DNA of 64,000 nucleotides from Paenibacillus hemerocallicola (GCF_006265175.1 NZ_VDCQ01000012.1:62001-126000); one strand, 5' to 3'. Counted from the first letter of the stretch, positions 49,990 to 59,907 are shown. Notes: generated by a model from the sequence alone, not told the origin. Translations and numbers: made by a program.

Positions 49990-50355
49990 ATGCAAAAGTC
50001 GATTTTGCAAACTTTTCCCAGATTGACTCTATTTAGCGAAGAAAACTTCAGAGGCAGAGTAAGGGTTGTGCGCGGAAACGTCGGAATCCGCAATCTGGAT
50101 GCCCGATTCGGCGAGGTGGATAGTCTTCGCTTTTTCTCCACACGCGCGAATGCGACGCTGGTCCTGTTTTCGCGTACGAATTTCAGGGGAGCGTTCCGCG
50201 TATTCAGAGGAAACCGGAGTATTGCCGATCTGGACGATATTATCGGCGGAAACGACGTGGAGTCTTTGATTTCGTCGAATGTCCGGCTTACGCTCGCGCA
50301 AATCCGCAACATCCGCAATACGGGAAACCTGCCGTCCGGCTTCAGAAGATTATAA
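49990..50355 (+). CDS. Beta/gamma-crystallin-like protein
   Basis: 121 residues from ATG 49990 behind GAGGAGG. Two Greek-key motifs are visible: L-T-L-F-S-E-E-N-F-R-G-R (12-23) and L-V-L-F-S-R-T-N-F-R-G-A (57-68), each with the Y/F-x-x-x-x-F/Y-x-G pattern. The calcium-site stretch N-D-V-E-S-L (88-93) matches the N/D-N/D-x-x-S/T-S signature with the last Ser replaced; the first motif's site (G-E-V-D-S-L) is more degenerate. No signal peptide. The protein is rich in Arg and has few Lys. A role in spores or stress protection is possible. Confidence 0.72.
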   Translation: MQKSILQTFPRLTLFSEENFRGRVRVVRGNVGIRNLDARFGEVDSLRFFSTRANATLVLFSRTNFRGAFRVFRGNRSIADLDDIIGGNDVESLISSNVRLTLAQIRNIRNTGNLPSGFRRL

Positions 50356-50381
50356 TCGGGGTCGTTTTATCGGAAACGAAC

Positions 50382-50411
50382 AAAGGCTGCGGAGCGCTCC
50401 GCAGCCTTTTG
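50382..50411. terminator. Bidirectional terminator between convergent genes
   Basis: AAAGGCTGCGGAGC and GCTCCGCAGCCTTT are perfect complements, with A and T runs on both sides. Confidence 0.85.
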
Positions 50412-50426
50412 TATCGAACGGCACCT

Positions 50427-51593
50427 TTACAGCCCGTTCATCTCTTCGCGCAAATCTTGCAGCAGCTTGTTCATGTCTGCAGGCATCGGAGTCCGCACTT
50501 CCATCCGATCCCCGGTCCAGGGATGATGCCATACAAGCTTTTCCCCGTGAAGCGCCTGTCTGTGGATATATCTTCTCGTCCCGCCGTACATGCCGTCTCC
50601 GGCTAGAGGATGGTCGATGGACGACAGGTGGACGCGAATTTGATGGGTGCGTCCAGTCTCCAGACGGAGCCGGACCAGCGTATGGTTGACGAACGACTCC
50701 GCGACTTCGAACAACGTAACGGCCTGTTCGCCGGTTTCGCTGACGCGTCTGCGCGTGGAATGATGGCGGTCTTGTCCGATCGGCTTGTCGATTTTGCCTC
50801 GCTTTTGTTCGAAGACGCCTTCCGCGACGGCCAAGTAAATGCGTTCGATTTTTTTCTCGCGCATCGCCTTGTCGAACTCGTAATGGGCGAATTCGTTTTT
50901 GGCATACAGGACGGGCCCGGTCGTTTCCTTATCCAGTCTGTGGATATGGCGGACTCTGCATGCTTGTCCGGACGCTTCATAGTAAGCGGCCACCGCATGC
51001 GCGAGCGTACCGCGCTGTCCTTGCACGCTCGGATGCACCTCTACGCCGGCGGGCTTGTTCACGACGAGAGTAAAATCGTCCTCGTACAAAATGTTCAGCT
51101 CCGCCCAATCGGCGGGGAAGCCGGGCGATTCTTGGGGAAACAGCTTCAGTCTGAGATGCTGTCCCTGCTTGACCGCTCCATTAGCGGCCATCCATTTTGA
51201 GGCCAGCTTCGGGGGAACGGGCAGCTGCTTCAAAATGACGGCAACCGGCGCTCCGGCCAGCCCTTCCGGCAGCTTGATCTCCCACCATTCCCCTTTGCGT
51301 CGTCCCGAACTCAAGCTGATCGCCGATTTGGGCTGGGCCGTAGCGGCTGATCTCCGTTCAGGGGAACCGCCGCGCTTTGGCGCGTCTGCCGTCGGGGTGC
51401 CGTTTCTGCGGGATCTGTCTGGCTTGCCGAATGGTTTGGTTCGGTCGGAGCGTCCCGGCGGAGTCCCTTTTTTGTCATACGGGCCGCTTTGATGGGCAGA
51501 AGCCGGCTTTTGCCGTTGCTCTTGTCTGTGTCCTTGTTTGGCGGACGCATTTCGTTTCGTATTTCGACCGGAATCTCTCACTGGAGGCACCAC
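50427..51593 (-). CDS. RluA-family pseudouridine synthase with basic N-terminal extension
   Basis: About 388 residues. The first 110 are low-complexity and very basic (K, R, Q, P rich). The catalytic domain holds V-V-N-K-P-A-G-V-E-V-H-P, H-R-L-D-K-E-T-T-G (catalytic Asp) and G-R-T-H-Q-I-R-V-H-L, the RluA/RluD signatures. The start is uncertain; I take GTG 51593 (a second GTG at 51590), and the frame stays open to 51815. The N-terminal tail may bind RNA. Confidence 0.78.
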   Translation of the reverse strand: MVPPVRDSGRNTKRNASAKQGHRQEQRQKPASAHQSGPYDKKGTPPGRSDRTKPFGKPDRSRRNGTPTADAPKRGGSPERRSAATAQPKSAISLSSGRRKGEWWEIKLPEGLAGAPVAVILKQLPVPPKLASKWMAANGAVKQGQHLRLKLFPQESPGFPADWAELNILYEDDFTLVVNKPAGVEVHPSVQGQRGTLAHAVAAYYEASGQACRVRHIHRLDKETTGPVLYAKNEFAHYEFDKAMREKKIERIYLAVAEGVFEQKRGKIDKPIGQDRHHSTRRRVSETGEQAVTLFEVAESFVNHTLVRLRLETGRTHQIRVHLSSIDHPLAGDGMYGGTRRYIHRQALHGEKLVWHHPWTGDRMEVRTPMPADMNKLLQDLREEMNGL

Positions 51594-51808
51594 GCATTTC
51601 TCTCGTTTTTCAATACCGATAATTGTACGATAAATCGGCCGGAAAGAAAAATGGGATTTTATCGGTGCCGAATTGTTACATATAGATTCATATAGCAGCA
51701 TGAATTGTTGACATAGAGTTGCCTGATCAGTAAACTGAAGCGGGAGATGGGAATATATGGAGTTCCTAAATCCATTTCTGAGCGAGCCTGCTAATCGGGG
51801 TGGCACAA

Positions 51809-52582
51809 ATGACATATAAGTTGCTTGCGCTCGACATTGACGGCACGATCTTGAATGAACGGGGACAGTTGACCGCAGCTACGAAGAACAGCATCCGAGC
51901 CGTCGGCGAGATCGGCGTTAAAGTCGTGCTATGCACGGGAAGAAGCTTTCATCAATGCTCGTGGCTCATAGACGAGCTTGCGTTGACCGACCCGATCATT
52001 ACCCATAATGGAGCAGCGGCGATTCATCCGGGGACAAGAGCGATTTTGAACGCGTACACCTTCGACGTCGGCGAGATGACTCCTTTTATTGCATTATGCC
52101 GCAACCTCGATATCCGTTTCTATGCAAGCACCGCGTTCGATGTGCTGACGGAGCGGTTCGGGGAGTACGAGTCGGAGCTGTCCCGTACATCCGATATTCC
52201 GTTCTCGTATACCGATGACATTCTTAAGATTGAAGAGCCGCTGTTGAGATTTACGCTGGACGACCGGCTACGCGTAGGCGGATGGCAGCACATCGAGACG
52301 ACGCGCAAGAAAGTGATCAGGGATCATGTCATGAACGTGACGCACCACGGGGTAAATAAAGGAGAAGCGCTTGCCCGGCTCGTCCGGTCGTTCGGTATTG
52401 AACGGGAAGAAGTGATGGCCGTCGGGAATTTGTACAATGATCTTACTATGCTCGAATATGCGGGCTTGGGCGTAGCGATGGACAATGCTCCGTGGCAGAT
52501 CAAGCAAAGGGCGGACGCGGTGACGGTCTCCAATAGAGAGGACGGCGTTCATCGCGCCATACACAAATATTTGCTAAATTAA
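51809..52582 (+). CDS. HAD superfamily hydrolase, Cof/YcsE type
   Basis: 257 residues from ATG 51809 behind GGGGTGG. Motif I is L-D-I-D-G-T, motif II is C-T-G-R, and the Cof cap insert lies between. Motif IV reads V-G-N-L-Y-N-D-L-T-M, where the usual G-D-x-x-N-D has its first Asp replaced by Asn, so one Mg2+ ligand is changed. Usually a sugar-phosphate or flavin-phosphate phosphatase. Activity may be reduced. Confidence 0.82.
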   Translation: MTYKLLALDIDGTILNERGQLTAATKNSIRAVGEIGVKVVLCTGRSFHQCSWLIDELALTDPIITHNGAAAIHPGTRAILNAYTFDVGEMTPFIALCRNLDIRFYASTAFDVLTERFGEYESELSRTSDIPFSYTDDILKIEEPLLRFTLDDRLRVGGWQHIETTRKKVIRDHVMNVTHHGVNKGEALARLVRSFGIEREEVMAVGNLYNDLTMLEYAGLGVAMDNAPWQIKQRADAVTVSNREDGVHRAIHKYLLN

Positions 52583-52639
52583 TACGGGCGGATCTATTAA
52601 ATGGTGTTAATTATATGATCACAGTAGGGGGGAAGCAAG

Positions 52640-53332
52640 TTGGCTCAATATGACGGATTCGCGGAGCAGTATCGGGACATGGTGAGAAAAGGAGGGCCCG
52701 AGGCTTCGTTCCGCTATATTATGACGCAGTTGACCCGGCTCGACGATATGCGCGGCAAAACGATCTGCGACGTCGGCTGCGGGCAAGGGGAATTGAGCCG
52801 TCGTTTGGCCTTTGCCGGCGCCCGGGTAACGGGCGTGGATTTGAGCGCGGATCAGCTCGCCATAGCGAGCAGCGATATTGCCGGAGTACGTTGGGTACAG
52901 GACGATGCGATGAGCTTGGGAAGCTTGCCTGACGAATCGTTCGATTATGTCGTATCCAGTGTCATGCTGATGGATGTACCGGACCACCGTCAAGTGTTCC
53001 GCGCATCGCACCGCATAATGAAGCCGAACGGCATGATGATTTGGGTAATCATGCACCCGTGCTTCCAGTCCCCGTACAGCCATCCTCTCGGAGACGGTTC
53101 CCGAAAGGTGCTGGACTACCGGGAGCAATTTTGGAAATCGCATGGCACGGGAACGATTCGATCGACGCTCGGTGCCCATCACCGGTCATTATCCGCATAT
53201 ATAAACGATTTTTTGAATGCGGGGTTTTCCTTGATCCGTACCGACGAACTGGAGAGGCTGGATCAATCGGTCGACGTGTTGCCCGCCCACTTCGCCGCGA
53301 TAGGACGAAAGGTCGAATCTTTTGGCAAATGA
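52640..53332 (+). CDS. Class I SAM-dependent methyltransferase
   Basis: 230 residues from TTG 52640 behind GGGGGGAA. C-D-V-G-C-G-Q-G-E-L-S is the SAM loop, G-V-D-L-S-A-D-Q binds the ribose, and L-P-D-E-S-F-D-Y-V-V-S-S is motif II. The family (UbiE-like) acts on small molecules. No partner is adjacent. Confidence 0.83.
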   Translation: MAQYDGFAEQYRDMVRKGGPEASFRYIMTQLTRLDDMRGKTICDVGCGQGELSRRLAFAGARVTGVDLSADQLAIASSDIAGVRWVQDDAMSLGSLPDESFDYVVSSVMLMDVPDHRQVFRASHRIMKPNGMMIWVIMHPCFQSPYSHPLGDGSRKVLDYREQFWKSHGTGTIRSTLGAHHRSLSAYINDFLNAGFSLIRTDELERLDQSVDVLPAHFAAIGRKVESFGK

Positions 53333-53416
53333 GAGTACCCCCTGTCGAAATCGCGGATTCGTTGTAGTACAATGGTACTATTGCGTCAATGGTGACAAAG
53401 GCCGGGAGGGTTCGGA

Positions 53417-55126
53417 TTGAAAAGCTTGCAAACTCGCATTTTACTTTTTTTCTCTGCTCTGATGCTATTGGCCGGGAGCGTTCTCAGCTACTCGCTGTAC
53501 ATGTCGTCCGCGAATTTGATCAAGAAATCGCTGGGCGATCAAGCCAAGACGATCGCGGCGAACGCGGCCAAAAGAATCGACGCGGAAGCATTCCGCAATC
53601 TTAAAGCGGATTCGGACTATTACAGGCAGCTCAGATTGCTGCTGAACGACATGAAGGAAACGAACGGATTGAAATATTTGTATACGATGACCGAGAGAAC
53701 GATCGAGGGCAAGAAGGAGTACCTATACGCCGTTGACGGTGCGCCCCTGGACGCCAAGGACGACGTCTCCGCCTTTGGCGAAGCGGAGAACGAACCGTAT
53801 CCGGAGCTCGCTCAGGCGTTTGAGCAGAAACGGGAGCAAGTGGGGGAACTGTCGAACGACGAGCAATACGGTGCGACGGTCACCGCCTATGTGCCGATTC
53901 TCGATAATACGGGGGCGATGGTCGGCATCGTAGGGGCGGATTTCGACGCCGAGGTCGTCTACAATCGGCTGCAGAGCAACTCCCGATACATGCTGGCGGT
54001 TACGGCGGCCGTGCTGATCGTAGCGGTCGCGGCGATCTGGCTGTTCGCGCGCATTGTTGTCGGTCCGTTGAAACGGTTGACGGATGCGCTGAAGCTTGTG
54101 CAAGCGGGAGATATGACCGTACGGGTCGACATAAGCCGCAAGGATGAAGTCGGCGAGCTGTCGCGGGCGTTTCAACAAATGGTCGGCGATTTGTCTTCCA
54201 TGATTCGGGCGATCCGGGATAATGCGGTGCAATTGAACGACGCCTCGCGGTTGTTGTCCGCCAATGCCGAGCAGACGGCCGGTTCCGGCATCCGGATCAC
54301 GTCGAGCATCCGCGAAGTTGCGACCGGCGCGGCGGTGCAAGTGCAGCGCTCCACGGAAACCGCGAATTCGATGGAAGAGATGAGCGGCGGGATCCAGCGG
54401 ATTGCCGAGTCTAGCGCTATCGTGGCGGAAGCGTCTCTCCGCGCTACCGACGAAGCGAAGCTCGGGAACGTCCGCGCCGAGCGGGCAATGGATACGATGA
54501 CATCGATCGTTTCGTCGACCGAAGCGATGGCTGACGAGATTGCCCGATTGGAGCAGCGAACCGAAGAAATCGGGCAAATCGTCGTCGTCATGACGGATAT
54601 TTCCTCCCAGACCAATCTGTTGGCGCTTAATGCGGCGATCGAGGCGGCCAGAGCGGGGGAGCATGGCAGAGGCTTCGCCGTCGTAGCCGATCAGGTGCGC
54701 AAGCTGGCTGGGCAGGCCGAGGAGTCCTCGCGTCAAATTGCCCAGCTTGTCCATAACATTTCGCAGGAAACGATTCGCGTAGCCGGATCGATCCGCGACG
54801 GTTCGAAGGATGTGCAAGCCGGCGTGGAGGCGGTACGGGAGGCGGACGCCTCGTTCCGGACGATTTTGGCGGAGGTGGAGCGGGTAGCCTTCCAGGTGCA
54901 GGAAGTGTCCGCTACATCCGAACAAATTGCTGCCGGGTCGGAGCAGGTGAACGCGGCCATCGACGAGATGGCGGCCATATCCCGCGAAGCGGCCAAGCAT
55001 TACCGGGACATAGCCGATTCTTCCGAAGGCCAGCTTACGTCCATCGAGCAAATGAAGCGCTCCACCGAAACGCTTCACGGCATGGCCGCCCAGTTGAACC
55101 GGATGATCGAGAGATTTAAGGTATAG
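53417..55126 (+). CDS. Methyl-accepting chemotaxis protein
   Basis: 569 residues from TTG 53417 behind GGGAGGG. A first transmembrane helix (about 8-28) and a second (about 190-212) flank an extracellular sensor region. A HAMP domain follows, then the signalling helix hairpin with the tip [19 protein letters not shown] near residue 405. It relays a chemical signal to CheA/CheW. The ligand is unknown. Confidence 0.9.
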   Translation: MKSLQTRILLFFSALMLLAGSVLSYSLYMSSANLIKKSLGDQAKTIAANAAKRIDAEAFRNLKADSDYYRQLRLLLNDMKETNGLKYLYTMTERTIEGKKEYLYAVDGAPLDAKDDVSAFGEAENEPYPELAQAFEQKREQVGELSNDEQYGATVTAYVPILDNTGAMVGIVGADFDAEVVYNRLQSNSRYMLAVTAAVLIVAVAAIWLFARIVVGPLKRLTDALKLVQAGDMTVRVDISRKDEVGELSRAFQQMVGDLSSMIRAIRDNAVQLNDASRLLSANAEQTAGSGIRITSSIREVATGAAVQVQRSTETANSMEEMSGGIQRIAESSAIVAEASLRATDEAKLGNVRAERAMDTMTSIVSSTEAMADEIARLEQRTEEIGQIVVVMTDISSQTNLLALNAAIEAARAGEHGRGFAVVADQVRKLAGQAEESSRQIAQLVHNISQETIRVAGSIRDGSKDVQAGVEAVREADASFRTILAEVERVAFQVQEVSATSEQIAAGSEQVNAAIDEMAAISREAAKHYRDIADSSEGQLTSIEQMKRSTETLHGMAAQLNRMIERFKV

Positions 55127-55316
55127 ATTGTTCACGGCCGCGAATAGTGGCCGTTTTCGTGCTGTTTCGGCTGGGGGATTCGCTGTAAATTTACGATGTT
55201 CATCGAAATGTACGATTATGGCGCATTCCCGTTTTTCCGCCAAACATGATATGATGGATAATCGAATAGTGAATATGATACGGACGAACGAGCCGTGCCG
55301 GGGAGTGCAAACGCCA

Positions 55317-56285
55317 ATGATCACCCGCATCGTGACGCCATCCGAAAGCGGAAAACGACTGCACCGTTATGTCAGAAGCTTGATGCCCAATTATCCGTTG
55401 GGTCAAATTTATAAAATGATCGACCAAGGCAAAGTGAAGGTAAACGGAAAGCGCAAAAAAGATACGTACGAGCTGGCCGCCGGAGACGAGCTGACGATTC
55501 ATATCGAAGACGATATGTTCAAAGAGGCGAACGCGGGCGCCGTGGAGAAAAAAGTCAAATTCGCAGGCGTCATTTCCAAGATCGACGTCGTCTATGAGGA
55601 CGGGGAGCTTCTCGTCGTGAATAAGCCGGCCGGACTGCTGACGCATCCGGACCAAAGCGAACAGAAGGAAACGCTCATTACGCGGGTGCATGCTTACTTG
55701 CACAAAAAGGGAGAGCTGGACAGCAGACTGTTTTTGCCGGCGACGGCGAACCGGCTGGACCGCAATACGAGCGGACTTGTGTTAATAGGCAAAACGGCCG
55801 GGATGCTGCATCAATTGAACCAATGGATTCAAAAGCGGGAATTGGACAAATATTATATTACCGTCGTGGAAGGAGCCCTGACGGAAAGAGGTACGGTCGA
55901 CGCGAAGCTGGTCCGGGACGAGTCCGGCAACCGGACGAGGGTCGTGAGGGACGATACGGCCGGTCAACGAAAAGAGACCGAAGCGGCGGAAAAAGAGGCG
56001 ACGACCCATTACCGGCCGCTCCAAGCGGGGCGGGGGTACACCTTGATCGAAGTCGAGCTGATCAGCGGAAGAACCCATCAAATCCGCACCCATCTGCAAA
56101 GTATCGGACATCCGCTCCTGGGCGATATCAAATACGGAGGGAAAGCGTTCGAAGACGTCAACCATCAGCTGCTGCACGCTTGGAAAATAAGTCTTGCCGA
56201 CGGCCGCACCTTTATCGCTCCGCTGCCGCCTTTGTTTCGCTCGGTGCTCCGGAAAACCGGCATCGATTTCGCAATGCCAGTATAA
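55317..56285 (+). CDS. RluA-family pseudouridine synthase with S4 domain
   Basis: 322 residues from ATG 55317. An S4 domain (about 12-70, with L-G-Q-I-Y-K-M-I-D-Q-G-K-V-K-V-N-G) precedes the catalytic domain. Signatures are V-V-N-K-P-A-G-L-L-T-H-P, N-R-L-D-R-N-T-S-G (catalytic Asp) and G-R-T-H-Q-I-R-T-H-L. Between about 210 and 235 an Arg/Glu/Lys-rich insert is seen. It probably modifies 23S rRNA; which site is unknown. Confidence 0.87.
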   Translation: MITRIVTPSESGKRLHRYVRSLMPNYPLGQIYKMIDQGKVKVNGKRKKDTYELAAGDELTIHIEDDMFKEANAGAVEKKVKFAGVISKIDVVYEDGELLVVNKPAGLLTHPDQSEQKETLITRVHAYLHKKGELDSRLFLPATANRLDRNTSGLVLIGKTAGMLHQLNQWIQKRELDKYYITVVEGALTERGTVDAKLVRDESGNRTRVVRDDTAGQRKETEAAEKEATTHYRPLQAGRGYTLIEVELISGRTHQIRTHLQSIGHPLLGDIKYGGKAFEDVNHQLLHAWKISLADGRTFIAPLPPLFRSVLRKTGIDFAMPV

Positions 56286-56307
56286 GCAAGCCATACGCCG
56301 AGGAAAT

Positions 56308-56336
56308 GGCGCATCCCGCCCGGGGAGCGCCTTTTT
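56308..56336 (+). terminator. Intrinsic terminator of the pseudouridine synthase gene
   Basis: GGCGC and GCGCC pair around a 14-base C/G-rich loop, followed by five T residues. Confidence 0.6.
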
Positions 56337-56463
56337 GCCGTTTTGTTAATTAATTCACATATGGATTTCGGGAAAAGTCTGGTAAACTCTAGTACAATGT
56401 CGGACCGCCAGTTCTTTTACTTTGTACTTTTCGTAACAGTTACAGACAGCTTGATCGACGGAG

Positions 56464-58245
56464 ATGATGGACTTGAGGACCGTAATGTTGCTCGTATTCA
56501 TGGCGTTATGCCATTTGGCATGGATTTCCGATGTGTCCGGCGCTTCCGCGGACGGGGCACTGCAATTGAATGAGACGATACAGTCTTACGACGCCAACAG
56601 GTATTTGGATATATTGGAGGACCGGGACGGTACGCTGACGATAAGCGATATGGGAAAACCGGAAATTGCCGAGCGATTTGCGCATAATGACGGCCGCATT
56701 CCCGGCTACGGTTATACGAAATCGGTATACTGGGCGAAGCTGGAGCTGGACAACCGGACTTTTCAAAGGCAATGGCTGCTGAACATAGACCAGCCTCCGA
56801 TGGATAAAATCGATATGTATGTATCCGACGGCTCCGGGCAATGGCTGTTCAAGCGGACCGGGGACGCATATCCTTTCGCCGAACGGGAAGTGCGCAATCC
56901 AGATTTTTCGTTTTACCTCGATATCGGTCCGGACGAGACGAAAACCGTCTTTCTCCGTTTCGAGACGGAAGGGGCGATGATATTCCCTGTCAAGCTCGCA
57001 ACGCCGGTCAAGCACGCCGAGCAGCAAAAAGCGATGGATTTGCTGATGGGCGCTTCCTTCGGCATCCTGGTCGTCATGAGCGTGTACAACACGATACTCG
57101 CCTTCTTGCTTCGTTCCAGAACGTACGCGTACTATGTGTTCATTAACGCGATCGCGGCATTGCTGTATGCCTCGTTGAACGGAATGGCTTACCAATATTT
57201 GTGGCCGGAAGCGGTATGGTGGAACAATCGGGCGATCGTCTTCTTCATCTGTTTGGCGCACATTGCCGCTTTGTTGTTTTCGCGTAATTTTCTCAAGCTG
57301 GACCGCTATTTTCCGAACATACACCGCCTATTCACCTGGTTCATTCTGATTGAGCTCGCCAATATCGCTGTGCTGTTCGCAAATTACAGTGCCGGACTGC
57401 GTCTCGCTGCGTGCATGCTTGTCCTTATCGATTTAACGATCGTCGGCGTTGGGGTCGCCAGCTTGTGGAAAGGGTTTATGCCTGCCCGGTTTTTCATGGC
57501 GGGCTGGGGCGTATTTATGATAGGCAGCGTATTGACGCTGCTCGCGGATGCCGGAATGCTGCCCCAAATCTTTCATATCCGGTATGCCTCCCAAGTCGGT
57601 TCCGTATTCGAGGCGATTGTCCTGTCTCTGGGGCTAGCAGCCCGAATTCAATCGATGAGGGTGGAGAAAGAACAGGCCGAGGCGATGTTGATACAGTCGA
57701 AACAGCAGGCGGAATCGGACTTTTTGACCGGGCTGTACTCCCGGCGGTATATAGTCGGTCAGTTCGAAGCTTTGCAGTCGTTTCCCGACAGCCGCTCGTT
57801 CTCGTTGCTGCTCATGGACATCGACTTCTTCAAAAGGATCAACGACACGTACGGTCATGAGACCGGAGATTCCATCCTGAAGCAATTTGCCGCGATCATC
57901 CGCGGCAGCCTTCCCGAGAAAGGGATTGCCGCCAGGTTCGGAGGAGAGGAATTCGTCATCCTTCTGCCGGATTGCGACATGCGGTCGGCTTATGGCGTTG
58001 CGGAACGACTGCTGGATTCCGTGCGCAAGTATCCGTTCCGCGCCGGGGAAATTTCCATCCCGTGTTCGGCGAGCATCGGAGTTGCCGAATGGAAGGGCAG
58101 CGAGCTCGAATCGTTCGAGTCATGCGTGCGCAGAGCCGATTACGCTTTGTACGAGGCGAAGAAAATCGGCAGAGACCGGGTGTGCGTCGCAGCCCGGCAG
58201 AAGCGGTCGATGGCGGAGGATGCCGTCGCCTTGCCTTCTGAATAA
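56464..58245 (+). CDS. Membrane diguanylate cyclase with 7TM-DISM sensor
   Basis: 593 residues. A signal-like N-terminus leads to an extracellular 7TMR-DISM-type beta domain (about 35-180), then about seven transmembrane helices (190-400), a short coiled coil and a GGDEF domain with the active signature R-F-G-G-E-E-F (about residue 490). It should make c-di-GMP in response to an outside signal. An ATGATG pair is possible at the start, with GGAG just before it. Confidence 0.88.
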   Translation: MMDLRTVMLLVFMALCHLAWISDVSGASADGALQLNETIQSYDANRYLDILEDRDGTLTISDMGKPEIAERFAHNDGRIPGYGYTKSVYWAKLELDNRTFQRQWLLNIDQPPMDKIDMYVSDGSGQWLFKRTGDAYPFAEREVRNPDFSFYLDIGPDETKTVFLRFETEGAMIFPVKLATPVKHAEQQKAMDLLMGASFGILVVMSVYNTILAFLLRSRTYAYYVFINAIAALLYASLNGMAYQYLWPEAVWWNNRAIVFFICLAHIAALLFSRNFLKLDRYFPNIHRLFTWFILIELANIAVLFANYSAGLRLAACMLVLIDLTIVGVGVASLWKGFMPARFFMAGWGVFMIGSVLTLLADAGMLPQIFHIRYASQVGSVFEAIVLSLGLAARIQSMRVEKEQAEAMLIQSKQQAESDFLTGLYSRRYIVGQFEALQSFPDSRSFSLLLMDIDFFKRINDTYGHETGDSILKQFAAIIRGSLPEKGIAARFGGEEFVILLPDCDMRSAYGVAERLLDSVRKYPFRAGEISIPCSASIGVAEWKGSELESFESCVRRADYALYEAKKIGRDRVCVAARQKRSMAEDAVALPSE

Positions 58246-58356
58246 ATCGTACTCCGTTCCATTTCGCGGCTCTTGCCGCCCGTCTATCGACATCTATCCG
58301 GCTATAGGCTATTATTCATATAGGTGAAGCTATTCACGGGAGGAAGAACACGATCG

Positions 58357-59121
58357 ATGGAATCGCAGAAGCATAAAGTAAAGTCGGCCGACCGCGTGCT
58401 TGACATATTCGAGTTGTTCGAAGGGGACAAGGACTCCTTCAGCTTGACTGAAATCGCCAGACTGCTGAAGACGCCGCCGAGCAGCACTTACTTGCTTCTG
58501 CAAAACATGCTGGAGCGCGGGTATTTGCAGACGGACAAGACGGGAAAGCAGTTCCAGCTGGGGCATAAGCTGTTTACGATCCGCAACAAACGGCTGAAAG
58601 GGAGCAACCTGAGCGAGGAATTTCAGCAGGTGGCCGACCGGCTGTTTCATGAAGTGAACGAAACGGTCAACCTGAGCATCCGGCTCGGCGATAAGCTGCT
58701 CTATATCGGAGAAAAGTCGAGCACGCATTTCTTGAGGTTTACGCCGAATACGGGAGATATGCGGCCGCTGCATGCTACCGCTTCGGGTAAAGTGCTGCTG
58801 TCCGGGATGACCTCGGAGCAGCTCCGCGAAATTTACCCGAACGATGTGTTGGAGAAAGTAACCGACAAGACGATATCCACCTATTCCGGGCTTTTGGCCG
58901 AGCTGGAGAAGGTCAATCGAGAAGGCTTTGGCTACAATATGGGCGAGACGGTGGAAGGCGTGCAATGCGTTGCCGCAGCCGTACTCGATGCCGAGGGCAA
59001 AGCCGCAGCCGCGATCAGCATATCGATTCCGGTCGTCCGCGTTACCGGGGAAGTGTGGGAGAAGGTACGCGTTTCGATCAAGCAGGCGAGCGAGGAGCTG
59101 TCCCGCAAAGTATATCGGTAG
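58357..59121 (+). CDS. IclR-family transcriptional regulator
   Basis: 254 residues from ATG 58357 behind GGGAGG. An N-terminal winged helix (L-T-E-I-A-R-L-L-K-T-P-P-S-S-T-Y-L-L-L) is followed by the IclR effector domain (A-T-A-S-G-K-V-L-L-S-G and G-E-T-V-E-G-V-Q-C-V-A-A-A-V). It is on the same strand as, and 170 bases before, the CBM9-like and esterase genes, so it is the natural candidate to control them. Confidence 0.88.
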   Translation: MESQKHKVKSADRVLDIFELFEGDKDSFSLTEIARLLKTPPSSTYLLLQNMLERGYLQTDKTGKQFQLGHKLFTIRNKRLKGSNLSEEFQQVADRLFHEVNETVNLSIRLGDKLLYIGEKSSTHFLRFTPNTGDMRPLHATASGKVLLSGMTSEQLREIYPNDVLEKVTDKTISTYSGLLAELEKVNREGFGYNMGETVEGVQCVAAAVLDAEGKAAAAISISIPVVRVTGEVWEKVRVSIKQASEELSRKVYR

Positions 59122-59149
59122 AAGGACGAAAGCGGGAGCTTTCGTCCTT
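59122..59149 (+). terminator. Intrinsic terminator after the IclR gene
   Basis: AAGGACGAAAGC and GCTTTCGTCCTT are perfect complements around GGGA, followed by TGCTTTTT. Confidence 0.8.
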
Positions 59150-59179
59150 TGCTTTTTCCGGAATATCGAAAACATTGCA

Positions 59180-59235
59180 TTGACTGAAAAAAAATGGGCG
59201 TATTATAATGAAGTCGCAAATTGGTAATCGATTGC
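59180..59235 (+). promoter_or_regulatory. Promoter and operator-like palindrome before the CBM9-like gene
   Basis: TTGACT (59180-59185) and TATAAT (59204-59209) lie 18 bases apart. GTAATCGATTGC (59224-59235) differs by one base from a perfect palindrome and from the copy at 29814. It covers the expected transcription start and could bind a LacI-type or the IclR regulator. Confidence 0.6.
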
Positions 59236-59293
59236 TAATCAGATCAGACGAACCTAGATTAAATGTTGGCATTGCGGGAAAGGAAGTTTGCGA

Positions 59294-59893
59294 ATGGAGA
59301 GCTATGTATACCGATGCGGATATGTTGGCGGTCCGGATATCCGGTGGCAGCAAATCGAACCAATGGAGCTGGTCGACACGGTAGACGGGGAAGCGGCACG
59401 ATTGCAAACCGTCGTCAAAATGTGCCGTTCCGACGAAGGCGTACACGTCCGGTTCGAATGCGAGGACGATCATGTCGTGGCGACCTATTCGAAGCGGGAC
59501 GATCCGATCTATAAGGAGGATGTCGTCGAAATATTTCTCGATGAGGAAGGACTCGGAACGCGCTACAAGGAATACGAGATCAGTCCGCGCAATGTCGTAT
59601 TCGACGCCATGATCGACAAGAAACCGGGCGAAAGGCCGATTGTACAGGTGGACTGGGACGACGAGCTGCTCCGTACGTCTGTCACTGCCCGCGAAAATGG
59701 GGGGCTCGTGTACGACCTAGTCTTCCCGGTCGGATCTTTCTTCACGCCGCCGGTACCCGGTACGAATTGGAGAATGAATTTTTACCGGATCGACGACGAC
59801 CGGCAAGGTAAAAGGCATTATTGGGCGTGGTCGCCGACCGGCAAAGTGGATTATCATATGCCGGAGAAATTCGGAACGATCTTATTCGAATAA
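59294..59893 (+). CDS. Carbohydrate-binding family 9-like protein
   Basis: 199 residues from ATG 59294 behind GGAAG. Marks of the CBM9_2/DOMON-like fold are V-H-V-R-F-E-C-E-D-D, D-D-P-I-Y-K-E-D-V-V-E-I-F-L-D, Y-E-I-S-P-R-N-V, T-N-W-R-M-N-F-Y-R-I-D and W-A-W-S-P-T-G-K-V-D-Y-H-M-P-E-K-F-G. There is no signal peptide. It may assist the esterase gene 15 bases downstream in recognising a sugar ligand. Confidence 0.78.
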   Translation: MESYVYRCGYVGGPDIRWQQIEPMELVDTVDGEAARLQTVVKMCRSDEGVHVRFECEDDHVVATYSKRDDPIYKEDVVEIFLDEEGLGTRYKEYEISPRNVVFDAMIDKKPGERPIVQVDWDDELLRTSVTARENGGLVYDLVFPVGSFFTPPVPGTNWRMNFYRIDDDRQGKRHYWAWSPTGKVDYHMPEKFGTILFE

Positions 59894-59907
59894 GGGGAGG
59901 TGCCGGA

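Noticed and set aside
53723-55330. Long minus-strand frame of 535 codons
   Set aside because: Antisense shadow of the chemoreceptor gene with histidine- and arginine-rich nonsense sequence.
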